Shown one piece after another: positions 24,457 through 33,940 of a DNA stretch of 64,000 bases. Position 1 is the stretch's first letter, and every line of letters starts with the position of its first letter. This stretch comes from Ralstonia sp. 25mfcol4.1. Its GTDB lineage: Bacteria > Pseudomonadota > Gammaproteobacteria > Burkholderiales > Burkholderiaceae. A program made the position numbers and the translations under genes. The notes beneath the pieces are model-generated. The model was given only the letters and a program-made list of their open reading frames with translations, was not told the origin of the DNA and searched no databases. The DNA lies in NCBI RefSeq assembly GCF_900104095.1, contig NZ_FNJO01000019.1, forward strand, positions 1 to 64,000. Reading direction: 5' to 3'.

Positions 24457-24485
24457 CGCCTGCTGACTTGACGCGGGCCTGCTCC

Positions 24486-25658
24486 ATGACCGATGTCGCT
24501 CCTCCCGCTGGCGTGCTCGATGTGCCGACCGATTCCGTCGGCGTCGTCACGCCCCAGCGCCTGCATTTCGCCGAACCGCTGAAGCTGCGCAATGGCAGCC
24601 AGATCGCCGGCTATGACCTGATGGTCGAAACCTACGGCAAGCTCAACGACTCGCGCAGCAATGCCGTGCTGGTGTGCCATGCCCTGAACGCCTCGCACCA
24701 CGTGGCCGGCATCGCCGCCGACAACCCGCGCGATATCGGCTGGTGGGACAACATGGTCGGCCCCGGCAAGCCGCTCGATACCAACCGCTTCTTCGTCATC
24801 GGCGTGAACAACCTTGGGTCGTGCTTCGGCTCGACGGGGCCGATGAGCGCCAACCCGGCCACCGGCCAGCCCTACGGCGCGCTGTTCCCGGTGGTGACCG
24901 TCGAGGACTGGGTCAACGCGCAGGCGCGCGTGGCCGACCACTTCGGCATCGAGCAGTTCGCGGCGGTGATGGGCGGCAGCCTGGGCGGCATGCAGGCGCT
25001 GGCCTGGAGCCTGATGTACCCGGACCGCCTGCGCCACTGCATCGTGGTGGCGTCCACGCCGAAGCTGTCGGCGCAGAACATCGCGTTCAACGAGGTGGCG
25101 CGCAGCGCCATCCTGTCCGACCCCGATTTCCACGGCGGCAACTACTACGCGCACAACGTGAAGCCCAAGCGCGGGCTGCGCGTGGCGCGCATGATCGGCC
25201 ATATCACGTACCTGTCCGACGAGGACATGGCCGAGAAATTCGGCCGGACACTGAAGGCCGAGGACATCCAGTTCTCGTTCGACGTCGAGTTCCAGGTGGA
25301 AAGCTACCTGCGCTACCAGGGCGACAAGTTCGCCGAGTATTTCGACGCGAATACCTACCTGCTGATCACGCGCGCGCTGGACTATTTCGACCCGGCGCTG
25401 GCCTTCCAGGGCGACCTGACGAAGACGATGGCCCAGACGCATTCCAAGTTCCTGGTGGTCAGCTTCAGCACCGACTGGCGCTTCGCGCCAAACCGCAGCC
25501 GCGAGATCGTCAAGGCCCTGCTCGACAACAAGCGGCAGGTGTCGTACGCCGAGATCGACGCGCCGCATGGCCACGACGCCTTCCTGCTGGAAGACCCGCG
25601 CTATCACAACCTGATGCGCGCCTACTACGAACGCATTGCCGAGGAGATCGGTGCATGA
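24486..25658 (+). CDS. metX: Homoserine O-acyltransferase MetX (probably succinyl-specific)
   Basis: A 390-residue alpha/beta-hydrolase acyltransferase making O-acylhomoserine for methionine synthesis. The catalytic triad is S165 (GGSLGGMQ), D330 (SFSTDWRF) and H363 (GHDAFL). The Trp-Arg after D330 agrees with the MetX group assigned succinyl-CoA preference in related Burkholderiales, although this rests on memory of the family. The frame is open upstream through the leader; ATG 24486 is the start because the family N-terminus follows and the terminator lies just before it. It overlaps metW by ATGA. Confidence 0.95.
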   Translation: MTDVAPPAGVLDVPTDSVGVVTPQRLHFAEPLKLRNGSQIAGYDLMVETYGKLNDSRSNAVLVCHALNASHHVAGIAADNPRDIGWWDNMVGPGKPLDTNRFFVIGVNNLGSCFGSTGPMSANPATGQPYGALFPVVTVEDWVNAQARVADHFGIEQFAAVMGGSLGGMQALAWSLMYPDRLRHCIVVASTPKLSAQNIAFNEVARSAILSDPDFHGGNYYAHNVKPKRGLRVARMIGHITYLSDEDMAEKFGRTLKAEDIQFSFDVEFQVESYLRYQGDKFAEYFDANTYLLITRALDYFDPALAFQGDLTKTMAQTHSKFLVVSFSTDWRFAPNRSREIVKALLDNKRQVSYAEIDAPHGHDAFLLEDPRYHNLMRAYYERIAEEIGA

Positions 25659-26263
25659 ACGCCGCCAATCCCAATATCCTCGCGCTGCGTCCCGACTTCC
25701 GCGCGATTGCCCGCTGGGTGGAGCCGAACTCCACCGTGCTCGACGCCGGCTGCGGCGATGGCAGTCTGCTGCGCGTGCTGCAGGACGAGCTGGACGTGAA
25801 GGCCTACGGCATCGAGATCCGTGACGAAGAGGTGCTGGCCTGCGCCCAGAAGGGTGTCAACGTGATCCAGCAGAACCTGGAGGGCGGCCTGGCGCTGTTC
25901 GAGGACCAGAGCTTCGACACGGTGATCCTGTCGCAGACGCTGCAGACCATCCACAACACGGCGCAGGTGCTGCGCGACACGCTGCGGGTGGGCCGCGAGT
26001 GCATCGTCTCGTTCCCGAACTTCGGCTACTGGCCGCACCGGCTTTCGGTATTCCAGGGCCGCATGCCGGTGTCCGAGGCCCTGCCGTACCAGTGGTACAA
26101 CACCCCGAACGTGCGCGTACTGACGATCCGCGATTTCGAGGAACTGGCGCCCAAGGTGGGCCTGCGCGTGCTGGACCGCGTGGTGATGCACGAAGGCGTG
26201 ACCGTGAACTGGGGCGTCAACTGGCGCGGCAGCCTGGCGGTGTATCGGGTGGCGGCCACCTGA
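25655..26263 (+). CDS. metW: Methionine biosynthesis protein MetW
   Basis: A 202-residue class-I methyltransferase-like protein. The SAM-binding motif [15 protein letters not shown] is at about residues 28-42, with the acidic IEI strand end and [10 protein letters not shown] following. MetW works with MetX and is thought to stimulate its activity; the [18 protein letters not shown] segment is typical of the family. The four-base overlap with metX ensures equal synthesis, and both genes fall under the SAM-II-like switch. Confidence 0.94.
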   Translation: MNAANPNILALRPDFRAIARWVEPNSTVLDAGCGDGSLLRVLQDELDVKAYGIEIRDEEVLACAQKGVNVIQQNLEGGLALFEDQSFDTVILSQTLQTIHNTAQVLRDTLRVGRECIVSFPNFGYWPHRLSVFQGRMPVSEALPYQWYNTPNVRVLTIRDFEELAPKVGLRVLDRVVMHEGVTVNWGVNWRGSLAVYRVAAT

Positions 26264-26392
26264 CATGGGTGTGCGCGATTGCGCCCGGCGCGCTGCAGGG
26301 CGGAATCGAAGCGTCCCTAGCTTGACGCAAGCCTCCGGCGGGCATACCGTACGACGTTACCGAACGACCGTACTTTTTCCCGCATCCCTGCC

Positions 26393-27211
26393 ATGACGCA
26401 AGCGCCCCTGCATCCGCTCGATCACGCCCTGCAACTGGAACCGGCCGGCGAACACCGCTTTCGGGGACACACCAGCCAGGCCTACTGGAACATGATCGGG
26501 CCGTTTGGCGGCGCCACGGCGGCCGCCATGCTGCAGGCGGCGCTGATCCATCCCGAGCGGCTTGGCGATCCCAGCGCGCTGACGGTCAACTTTGCCGGCC
26601 CGATTGCGGAAGGCGCGTTCGAGATCGTCGCGCGGCCGTCGCGCACCAATCGGTCGACCCAGCACTGGCATCTGGAGGTGCTGCAGAACGGCGAAGTCAC
26701 TACCACCGGCAGCGCCGTGTTCGCGGTGCGTCGCGAAACATGGAATTGTGGCGAAGCAACGATGCCCGCCGTGCCCGCCGCCCGGACGCTGCCGAAAATG
26801 GGTGGCTTCGCGCCGGTGAAATGGATCAACAGCTATGACATGCGCGCGGTGCGGGGCGCCAAGCCCACGGCCCAGCCCGGCACGGAGAATCCGGACAGCC
26901 TGACGCAGTTCTGGATCCGCGACGAACCGGCGCGCACGCCCGACTATGCTTCCATGGCGGCCTGGTGCGACGCGTTCTACCCGCGCATCTTCCTCAAGCG
27001 CGCGGGCTTCGTGCCGGCCGGCACGGTATCGCTGACCACGTATTTCCACGCCGACGCGGCCACGCTGGCCGCGCTGGGCGACCGCCACGTGCTGGGCAGC
27101 GCCCGGGCGCGCGTGTTCCGGCAGGGCTTCTTCGACCAGACGGCGGAAATGTGGAGCCCTGATGGCGCGTTGCTCGCCACCTCGCACCAGATCGTTTATT
27201 ACAAGGAATAA
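26393..27211 (+). CDS. Acyl-CoA thioesterase (double hotdog, TesB-like)
   Basis: A 272-residue protein with two hotdog halves. The first has YWNMIGPFGGATAAAMLQAALIHPERLGDPSALTVNFAGPI, the second FLKRAGFVPAGTVSLTTYFHADAATLAALG and ends EMWSPDGALLATSHQIVYYK, the pattern of the 4HBT_3/TesB-like acyl-CoA thioesterases. Such enzymes release fatty acids from CoA; chain preference is unknown. A good Asp general base is seen in the second half (SPDG). It is a single gene 130 bp after metW. Confidence 0.82.
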   Translation: MTQAPLHPLDHALQLEPAGEHRFRGHTSQAYWNMIGPFGGATAAAMLQAALIHPERLGDPSALTVNFAGPIAEGAFEIVARPSRTNRSTQHWHLEVLQNGEVTTTGSAVFAVRRETWNCGEATMPAVPAARTLPKMGGFAPVKWINSYDMRAVRGAKPTAQPGTENPDSLTQFWIRDEPARTPDYASMAAWCDAFYPRIFLKRAGFVPAGTVSLTTYFHADAATLAALGDRHVLGSARARVFRQGFFDQTAEMWSPDGALLATSHQIVYYKE

Positions 27212-27262
27212 GGCCGGGATCTGCCCGCCTGCTCCCTGGGCCGAACCGGCGTTGCGCCCGCC

Positions 27263-28543
27263 CTACGCCGGCCGGGCCGCCGCTGTCTCTGCCGGCTCGC
27301 GCGCCTGCGCTTCATAGCGGTGGACGGTGTGGCGCATGGCCCAGAGCAGCGCCACGCCGGGCACGGCCGCGATGACGGTGCCCAGGTAGAACGGCGCCCA
27401 GCCCCACGCCTCGACCATGTAGCCCGAGGTCGGGCCCACGTAGACGCGGCCGATCGACGCCAGCGCCGACAGCAGCGCGTACTGCGTGGCCGAGAACGAG
27501 CGGTTGCACAGCGTCATCAGCAGCGCCACGAAGGCCGCGGTGCCCATGCCGCCGCAGACGTTCTCGACGGCGATGGTGGCGGCCATGGTCCACAGGTGCG
27601 GCGGCGTCACCGACAGGACCCAGTAGCCCAGGTTCGACACCCCCTGCAGCACGCCGAACAGCATCAGCGACCGATACAGCCCCAGCCGCACCATCAGCGA
27701 TCCGCCAAACAGCGCGCCGATGATCGTGGCCGCCAGCCCCAGCGTCTTGTTGACGATGCCGACCTCGCCGGGGTCGAAGCCCAGGCCGCGGATCAGGAAG
27801 GTGGTCGACAGGCTGCCCGCGAAGGCATCGCCGAGCTTGTACAGCACGATCAGCAGCAGCAGCCACCAGGCGCCCTGGCGGCCGAAGAAGTCGCGCAAGG
27901 GGCCGAGTACCGCCTCTTCCAGCGATCTGGGGGCGCGCGCCGGGGTGTCCGGTTCGGGCGCCCACATCAGCGTGAGCAGGCCCACACTCATCAGCGCGGC
28001 CATCAGCAGGTACATGTTCGACCAGCCCAGCACGCGGTCGGCGAGGTAGAGCGCCAGACCACCCGACACCAGCATGGCCAGCCGGTAGCCCAGCACCTTG
28101 ACCGCCGCGCCGGCCCCGCGTTCGGCGGGGCGCAGCACGTCGGTACTGTAGGCATCGAACACGATGTCCTGCGACGCGGACAGGAAGGCCACCAGCGTGG
28201 CCAGTGCCGCCAACGCCCACAGGGCCTGGTGCGGCGGGCAGAAGGCCATCGCCGCGATGCTGCCCACCAGCGCCAGCTGGGTCACCAGCAGCCAGCCGCG
28301 CCGCCGCCCCAGCATCGGCGGTGTGTAGCGGTCCATCAGCGGGGCCCACAGGAACTTGAAGATATAGGCCTGGCCCACCAGCGAGAAGAAGCCGATCGTC
28401 TTGATGTCGAGCCCTTCCACGGTCATCCAGGCCTGCAGCGTGCCGGAAGTCAGTGCCAGCGGCAGGCCGGAGGCAAAACCGAGCGTCAGCATGGCGCCGA
28501 TGCGGCGGTTGCGGAAGATGTCGAGATAGGTCTGGAAATTCAT
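27263..28543 (-). CDS. ampG: AmpG-type muropeptide MFS permease
   Basis: A 426-residue major-facilitator protein with twelve predicted helices. The N-terminus RIGAMLTLGFASGLPLALTSGTLQAWM and the SLVGQAYIFKFLWAPLMDRYTPP loop are the AmpG signature; ASQDIVFDAYSTDVLRPAERG marks the middle. AmpG imports anhydro-muropeptides for cell-wall recycling and so feeds the AmpR/AmpC induction signal. It is divergent from an M48 peptidase gene, sharing a 105-bp promoter region with a TATTAT box. Confidence 0.92.
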   Translation of the reverse strand: MNFQTYLDIFRNRRIGAMLTLGFASGLPLALTSGTLQAWMTVEGLDIKTIGFFSLVGQAYIFKFLWAPLMDRYTPPMLGRRRGWLLVTQLALVGSIAAMAFCPPHQALWALAALATLVAFLSASQDIVFDAYSTDVLRPAERGAGAAVKVLGYRLAMLVSGGLALYLADRVLGWSNMYLLMAALMSVGLLTLMWAPEPDTPARAPRSLEEAVLGPLRDFFGRQGAWWLLLLIVLYKLGDAFAGSLSTTFLIRGLGFDPGEVGIVNKTLGLAATIIGALFGGSLMVRLGLYRSLMLFGVLQGVSNLGYWVLSVTPPHLWTMAATIAVENVCGGMGTAAFVALLMTLCNRSFSATQYALLSALASIGRVYVGPTSGYMVEAWGWAPFYLGTVIAAVPGVALLWAMRHTVHRYEAQAREPAETAAARPA

Positions 28544-28648
28544 GATGGGGTGGCGCCAGGGCTGGCGTGTATTATTGCATCACCCGTTCGCGCTGCCCCC
28601 GAACCCGCCACGACTTATTTCGCATCGAGCCCCGCCGTGAATCCCATC

Positions 28649-29596
28649 ATGCCCGAGACCATGCGTCAGTCCTGCCTGCGCGTCGCCCTGGCCGCAGCGG
28701 CGCTTGCACTGGCGCTGCCCGTGCTGGCCCAGGACGTGGCCCTCGTGGCGGCCCCCGATGACGGCGTGCGCGTGGAGCGGCGCTACTCGAAGGTGCGCGA
28801 GATCGTGCCGATGGAGGTCATCGACCAGCAGGCCGCCCGCGAGTACGAACAGGTCAGGCAGGAAGCCATCGCCAAACATACGCTGCTGGACGACGCCGAT
28901 CCGCAGGTGCAGCGCCTGCGCGAGATCGGCATCCGGCTGCTGCCGCAGACCGTGCTCTGGAATCCGCGCGCCGGTCGCTGGCCGTGGGAAATCAACGTCA
29001 TTCGCGCCAAACAGATCAACGCCTTCTGCATGCCCGGCGGCAAGATGGCCGTCTATACCGGGCTGCTCGACGAACTGAAGCTGACCGACGACGAAGTGGC
29101 CGTGGTGATGGGCCACGAGATCGCCCATGCGCTGGAAGAACACGCGCGCCAGCGCGCCGCGCAGGCTGAAATCTCGAATCTGGGGGCCAACGTGGTGTCG
29201 CAGCTGACCGGCTTCGGCAACCTGGGCAACATGGACATCGGCTCGAACGCCAAGATGTTGTCGCTGCGGTTCTCGCGGCTGGAAGAGACCGAGGCGGACC
29301 TCATCGGCATGGATATCGCCGCCCGCGCGGGCTACGACCCGCGCGCTGCCATCACGCTGTGGCAGAAGATGGGCAAGTTCCTGCAGGCGGGCGACGAATT
29401 CTCGTCGACCCATCCCTCGGGCCGCAGCCGCATTGCAGTGCTGGAGGCGCACATGAAAGAGGTGCTGCCGATCTATGCCCGGACCATGAACATGCCGATG
29501 GACAAGCTGGCGCCCCATCAGGCCAACATGGCCGGCCTGGCCGGCGCGCCGGTGGATGCTGGCGACGAGGACCAGCGGCGGCCACTAAAAAAGTAA
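28649..29596 (+). CDS. Exported M48-family metallopeptidase
   Basis: A 315-residue periplasmic zinc peptidase. A signal peptide ending at VLAQ precedes the M48 catalytic core: GHEIAHALEEHAR (HExxH) around residue 160 and ETEADLIGMDIAARAGYDP, where the Glu is the third zinc ligand. The SSTHPSGRSRIAVLEAHM segment is shared with LoiP/BepA-like members. It lacks TPR repeats, so it is nearer LoiP/YcaL than BepA. A role in outer-membrane quality control is inferred. ATG 28649 gives the best signal peptide; GTG 28637 and ATG 28661 are alternatives. Confidence 0.9.
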   Translation: MPETMRQSCLRVALAAAALALALPVLAQDVALVAAPDDGVRVERRYSKVREIVPMEVIDQQAAREYEQVRQEAIAKHTLLDDADPQVQRLREIGIRLLPQTVLWNPRAGRWPWEINVIRAKQINAFCMPGGKMAVYTGLLDELKLTDDEVAVVMGHEIAHALEEHARQRAAQAEISNLGANVVSQLTGFGNLGNMDIGSNAKMLSLRFSRLEETEADLIGMDIAARAGYDPRAAITLWQKMGKFLQAGDEFSSTHPSGRSRIAVLEAHMKEVLPIYARTMNMPMDKLAPHQANMAGLAGAPVDAGDEDQRRPLKK

Positions 29597-29705
29597 ACAC
29601 GTCAATCTGATTCGTGCAACGGCGGATCGGGTAGCATCATCCGGGTGGCGTTCGAGGCGCGTGGCGCCGCAGATGCCGAGGATCGACTCAACAAGGGAGA
29701 GGCCC

Positions 29706-30170
29706 ATGAACAAGACATTGCGCAGTGCCCTGGTCGCGACCGCTTTACTGGCGTCGGGCGCCGCCAGTGCGGCCGACCAGCTCATGAACATGCCGATCGA
29801 TGCCGCATTGAAGTCGCCCACGGCGGCTACCCGGATCGACCCGGGCATCCAGATGTCCTGGGGCTTCAACAGGCTCGACGGCGCACAGAATCCGGTGTTG
29901 TTCAAGACGGTAAAGCGCGTGCGCCGGCCTGTGAGCCGGGTGCAGGACACGCCCGCGCCGACCGATGCCGAGCTGTGCCAGACCGTGTTCGTGGAGGCGC
30001 TGCAGGAATTGCAGCAGCGTGCCAGCAGCACGGGCAACAACGCCTTAATGGAGATCCGCAGCAACTGGAAGGACGACGAAACGTCGAGCGACAAGACGTA
30101 TGTGTGCGCCAAGGGCGCGGCCTATATCGGCGTCGCGCTCAAGGCCACGCTGGTCAAGGTGGGCGGTTGA
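29706..30170 (+). CDS. Uncharacterised small exported protein
   Basis: A 154-residue protein with a signal peptide (ALVATALLASGAASA). The conserved-looking part is DAELCQTVFVEALQELQQRASSTGNNALMEIRSNWKDDETSSDKTYVCAKGAAYIGVALKATLVK. That part recalls small proteins that databases misname excinuclease ATPase subunit, and has a YbjQ-like alpha/beta pattern. The two Cys residues may form a periplasmic disulfide. AGGGAGAGG precedes the start. Function unknown; convergent with argC. Confidence 0.75.
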   Translation: MNKTLRSALVATALLASGAASAADQLMNMPIDAALKSPTAATRIDPGIQMSWGFNRLDGAQNPVLFKTVKRVRRPVSRVQDTPAPTDAELCQTVFVEALQELQQRASSTGNNALMEIRSNWKDDETSSDKTYVCAKGAAYIGVALKATLVKVGG

Positions 30171-30200
30171 TCCAGCCTGCCGCCAGCCAGGCACCCCATG

Positions 30201-30231
30201 AAAAAACCGGCTCCATGGAGCCGGTTTTTTT
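30201..30231. terminator. Bidirectional intrinsic terminator
   Basis: AAAAAACCGGCTCCATGGAGCCGGTTTTTTT is fully palindromic over 30 bases, with A runs on one side and T runs on the other. It serves both the exported-protein gene and the convergent argC. Confidence 0.95.
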
Positions 30232-30280
30232 GTGCGTCACGCGCCCGCGCACCCTTGGCGCCCGATGCGCGTTCAGGCCG

Positions 30281-31228
30281 TCAAGCCTTCAGGCCGGTGG
30301 CTTCGTCCGCGCCGATGCGCACGTTCATGCACTGCACCGCTGCGCCGGCCGCACCCTTGCCCAGGTTGTCCAGGCGGGCTACGAGGTTCAGGCGCTCTTC
30401 GTTGCCGAACACGAACAGGTCCACCCGGTTGGTGTCGTTGCTGGCCTGGACGTCGAAGAAACCATGGTCCAGGTTGTCGTCGCTGTTGAACGGATGCACG
30501 CGGACGAACTGCTCGCCCTCGTAGTGCTTGCGGTAGATGTCGAGGATAGCTTCGGCATCGGCCTGCCCGCGCAGCAGCGACGGATACACCGGCACCGTCA
30601 CCGACAGACCCTTCAGGAAGTTGCCGACGATCGGGTTGAAGATCGGCGCCTGGGCCAGGCCGGCCTGCACGCGCATTTCCGGCAGGTGCTTGTGCGCCAG
30701 GCCCAGCGCGTACGGGCGCGGGCTGTTCAGCTTCGGGTTACCGCCGGCTTCGAATTCGGCAATCATCGACTTGCCGCCGCCGCTGTAGCCGGTCAGCGAG
30801 AACGCCGAGATCGGGTAATCGGCCGGCATCAGGCCCGCTTCCACCAGCGGACGCACGGCCAGCACAAAGGCGCTGGCGTGGCAGCCCGGCACGGCGATGC
30901 GGTTGCTGGCGCGAATCTTCTCGCGCTGGCCGCGGGTCAGTTCGGGCAGGCCATAGGCCCAGCTGTCGGTGGTGCGGAACGCCGTGCTGGCGTCGATCAC
31001 GCACGTGTTCGGATTCGTGACCAGCGACACGGCTTCGCGCGAGGCCACATCGGGCAGGCACAGGAAAGAGACGTCCGAGGCATTCAGGAAGCGTGCTCGC
31101 TCCTGCGGGTCCTTGCGCTTGTCATCGGCAATGCGCAACAGCTCCACATCGGAGCGACCCGAGAGATAGTCAAGCAGCCGGAGACCGGTGGTGCCTTCCT
31201 GACCATCGACGAACACTTTGAAAACCAT
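30281..31228 (-). CDS. argC: N-acetyl-gamma-glutamyl-phosphate reductase, uncommon form
   Basis: A 315-residue arginine-pathway reductase that follows ArgB. It begins [21 protein letters not shown], the nucleotide loop of the short ArgC2 form, with catalytic Cys in VPGCHASAF (about residue 118) and the [14 protein letters not shown] segment. The length of about 310 residues fits this form and not the longer common type. The start at 31228 is only about 53 bp from the 3' end of a group II intron, so its native promoter has been pushed about 2.7 kb away unless enough remains on the argC side. Confidence 0.94.
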   Translation of the reverse strand: MVFKVFVDGQEGTTGLRLLDYLSGRSDVELLRIADDKRKDPQERARFLNASDVSFLCLPDVASREAVSLVTNPNTCVIDASTAFRTTDSWAYGLPELTRGQREKIRASNRIAVPGCHASAFVLAVRPLVEAGLMPADYPISAFSLTGYSGGGKSMIAEFEAGGNPKLNSPRPYALGLAHKHLPEMRVQAGLAQAPIFNPIVGNFLKGLSVTVPVYPSLLRGQADAEAILDIYRKHYEGEQFVRVHPFNSDDNLDHGFFDVQASNDTNRVDLFVFGNEERLNLVARLDNLGKGAAGAAVQCMNVRIGADEATGLKA

Positions 31229-31317
31229 GGCGGACTCACTATGAAAAATGCGAAGAGTCTCCTGTCCTTGGGGGCGGGAGGGTAGGAGCATACCATTGCT
31301 GGCCTGCTCCCCCCTAA

Positions 31318-31351
31318 GAACCGTACGTGCGAGTTTCCTCGCATACGGCTC
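31318..31351 (-). ncRNA. Group II intron domain V
   Basis: The 34-base hairpin starts GAGCCGUAUGCGAGG, has a GAAA tetraloop, and ends ACGUACGGUUC. This is the catalytic domain V with its AGC-type triad and two-base bulge. Domain VI follows directly, with a GGAGCA/UGCUCC stem. Confidence 0.92.
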
Positions 31352-31368
31352 AAGCCTTCACAAAGTGC

Positions 31369-33075
31369 TCAAGAGACATCAAACACCGGCTTCACAACGG
31401 TTCTACCGTGCTGGTGTACCTGGATATGACAGTTCGGATGCAGCAATACTCGATTTCCTAGAGCGTCCGACCCACCGTGGGCCCGGTAGACGATGTGGTG
31501 GTCATCCCACCCGGTCTCTTTGGTTATCTTGCACTGACACACCGCGCACAAGCCCCGCTGGTCGACATACAGCTTGATCCACTGTTTCCGGTGAGACATG
31601 TTTTCCAACATGCGGTCCCGGCGTAGATTTTCGCCATACATTTCCTGCGCTGGATCGAAGGGGTTGAACTCCCCTCGAATCTTCTTGTGCCTTCTAATGG
31701 GCGTGCTGGCAAGCGAGTACAACTCCTGCCAACGCCGTTCCCCATCATCTTCCACAAACTCGGTCCCGAACACCCAGTTCCGATCGCCAAACGACGCGAA
31801 GTACTTCTTCCGCACCCATTCGGCATTCTTTCCTCGGTGCCGCCGTTTCGCCCACCAGAGCAGAGCGCGGAAGATACTGCGCTCCATTTTGTTGAACGAC
31901 TCTTTCGCCACAACTGGACTGTGATACTGTGCCCAGCCTCTCAGCATCGGGTTCAGCAGGCGGATAAGATTCTCCTGCTTTGCCGTCTTATTGGCGCTGA
32001 TGACCTCCTTCACCTTGCGGTAGAACGCTTGCGCGTTTTTCTTGCTCGGTTTGATGAGCAGCGTTCCCGAGTACTTCCGGAAATTCCACCCGAGGAAGTC
32101 GAAACCCTCGGCTATGCTGACGATCCGCGTTTTCTCCGTGGACAGTGAAAGCCCCCGTGTTGCTAGGAACCTTTCTACCCACGGTTTCACTTCGTTAGCT
32201 AATACCTCCGGCGTGTTGCCGGTGATTACGAAGTCGTCCGCGTAACGTACAACATTGACCTTGAGCCGCTTCGCGTTGTTGACGCCCAGTGTCGTCCGTA
32301 AGAACTCCACCAGTTGCCGTTCCAACCCGTTTAGCGCCACGTTTGCCAAGGTTGGGGAAATAATGCCCCCCTGTGGCGTACCGGCTTCGGTCGCCTGAAA
32401 CTGGCCCTGAAATACCACGCCAGCTTTCAACCACTTCCGAAGGATTGCTTTGTCCATTGGGACATTGCGCTCCAGCCAGTCATGGCTGATGTGGTCGAAG
32501 CACCCGCGGATATCCGCCTCTAGTACCCATTGGGCCGAAGCCTTTTGGGATAAAGAGACGAAAAGCTGGGACATGGCATCCGCCGTGGATCGATTGATCC
32601 GGAACCCATAAGAGTTCGGATCGCTTGTCCCCTCGGACACCGGCTCCAGCGCCAGCAGATACAGCGCCTGCATGGCCCGGTCCAACATGGTCGGAATACC
32701 CAGAGGGCGTTCCTTTCCATTAGCTTTGGGAATGAAGACCCGCCGCAGTGGCAGAGGTCGATACCCCCGGCGCTTCAACCGTCCGATGGCTTGCCACCGA
32801 ACTTCAGGCGAGTCCCAGAGCTCGCGGTCGACACCTGCCGTCCGCTTACCTTGGTTCTCCGTCACTCGTCGTACCGCCGATGCCTTGGCGGAGAACGAGC
32901 GGGTCAGAGACCGTTGCAGGGCTTTCACCCTGCGCCAATCCCTTTCCTGTGTCGCCTTCGCAATTCGAATCTGCATTGCCCGGACATTCCGTTCGACGCA
33001 GCGCCAATTGATGTCGCCCCATCGTTGCGGAATGCCGGAGGGCGCAGATTCATCCTCGCGGATCAATGCTTCCAT
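31369..33075 (-). CDS. ltrA: Group II intron reverse transcriptase/maturase with HNH endonuclease
   Basis: A 568-residue intron-encoded protein. The reverse-transcriptase fingers and palm contain GIPTMLDRAMQ, SYGFR, EADIRGCFDHI, GTPQGGIISPTLAN and the active site YADDF. The maturase X domain covers about residues 330-420 (NPMLRGWAQYH). A C-terminal HNH endonuclease is present: CAVCQCKITKETGWDDHHIVYRAHGGSDALGNRVLLHPNCHIQVH. All domains needed for splicing and retrohoming are intact, with no frameshift. AGGAGAGCAGC before ATG 33075 is a good ribosome site. The lower GC content and different codon use mark it as acquired. Confidence 0.96.
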   Translation of the reverse strand: MEALIREDESAPSGIPQRWGDINWRCVERNVRAMQIRIAKATQERDWRRVKALQRSLTRSFSAKASAVRRVTENQGKRTAGVDRELWDSPEVRWQAIGRLKRRGYRPLPLRRVFIPKANGKERPLGIPTMLDRAMQALYLLALEPVSEGTSDPNSYGFRINRSTADAMSQLFVSLSQKASAQWVLEADIRGCFDHISHDWLERNVPMDKAILRKWLKAGVVFQGQFQATEAGTPQGGIISPTLANVALNGLERQLVEFLRTTLGVNNAKRLKVNVVRYADDFVITGNTPEVLANEVKPWVERFLATRGLSLSTEKTRIVSIAEGFDFLGWNFRKYSGTLLIKPSKKNAQAFYRKVKEVISANKTAKQENLIRLLNPMLRGWAQYHSPVVAKESFNKMERSIFRALLWWAKRRHRGKNAEWVRKKYFASFGDRNWVFGTEFVEDDGERRWQELYSLASTPIRRHKKIRGEFNPFDPAQEMYGENLRRDRMLENMSHRKQWIKLYVDQRGLCAVCQCKITKETGWDDHHIVYRAHGGSDALGNRVLLHPNCHIQVHQHGRTVVKPVFDVS

Positions 33076-33940
33076 GCTGCTCTCCTATCTTGAGGACTTC
33101 CCCAAACAGCAGAGACAACATGCCCCTTGAGGGGCATGTCACCCCCCAAGGGAAGAAAATTAAACAAGCGAGTTCAGTCAGCCGTCTTGCGACGAAAGAC
33201 CAGTTGGAAGTCTGCCCGCTTTCGCGTGGGATGATGTTTCAACCCCTATCCGGATCATTACAACCCGGCGTTCGCTTTTTCCAACCTCCCATACCCGCAC
33301 AGCCGACAGCGTTCCTTGCGGTTCGCCTGCCAGAGCCATACTGCGCTCCGGCAGCCATACGGGCTTACCACGTTCCCTGCGCGTTACAAGACCGGGTTAG
33401 GGCCTGCCTCTCCACCGGTGGTCTGTTGACGACGTATCCCGAGTTCTCAGCGGAATATCCGACCACGTACCTTTTGGTTAGTGCCTATCAGCAGCTTTGG
33501 CACAGCAATGCTCACGGTGTTTAACAGCAGTTCACTTACATTACCCATACCAGTCAGCCTGGCTCCTCGACCCCATTGCTGCTCGGAGTCTCTACGCCCC
33601 TATCTCACGATAGGGACGCACCCTTGCGGGGGCTACGTTGTCAGGAGAGCTTCATACCCCGCCGTTACCAGCGACGCATGTCTCCCTAGGCTACTGTCAG
33701 TCGCATGACAGGTTCTCTATCGAGGCACCCTCGCGGGCGTACTCGACCGAACCATAACGCGCAGAGCTATACGCTCCGGGGAAACCTCACTTCATTACTT
33801 GAGTGCCGCCATGTCGGCAGGCGCTTGACGGAAGAGGGGCCCTTGCGGGCTCATGTCTCCGTCCCAAAGGCGTAGCGCCGATCCTGCTGGATCGGTTTAA
33901 ATGCTATGTGGCTTTTGCGCAACAAAAACAGCCGTCGCAC

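Larger units (their letters stand above)
31282..33940 (-). mobile_element. Group II intron inserted upstream of argC
   Basis: The minus-strand RNA would begin GUGCGAC at 33940, matching the GUGYG consensus and followed at once by a small hairpin (GGCU...AGCC). It ends after domains V and VI with a terminal AC near 31282, matching the AY consensus. The total length is about 2.66 kb, with the maturase in domain IV. Base composition is visibly lower in GC than the neighbours. The 3' end is well supported by domain V; the 5' end is less sure, as another GTGCG lies at 33952. The long 5' part (33076-33940) is non-coding domain I-III RNA. The element looks complete and possibly active. Confidence 0.85.
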
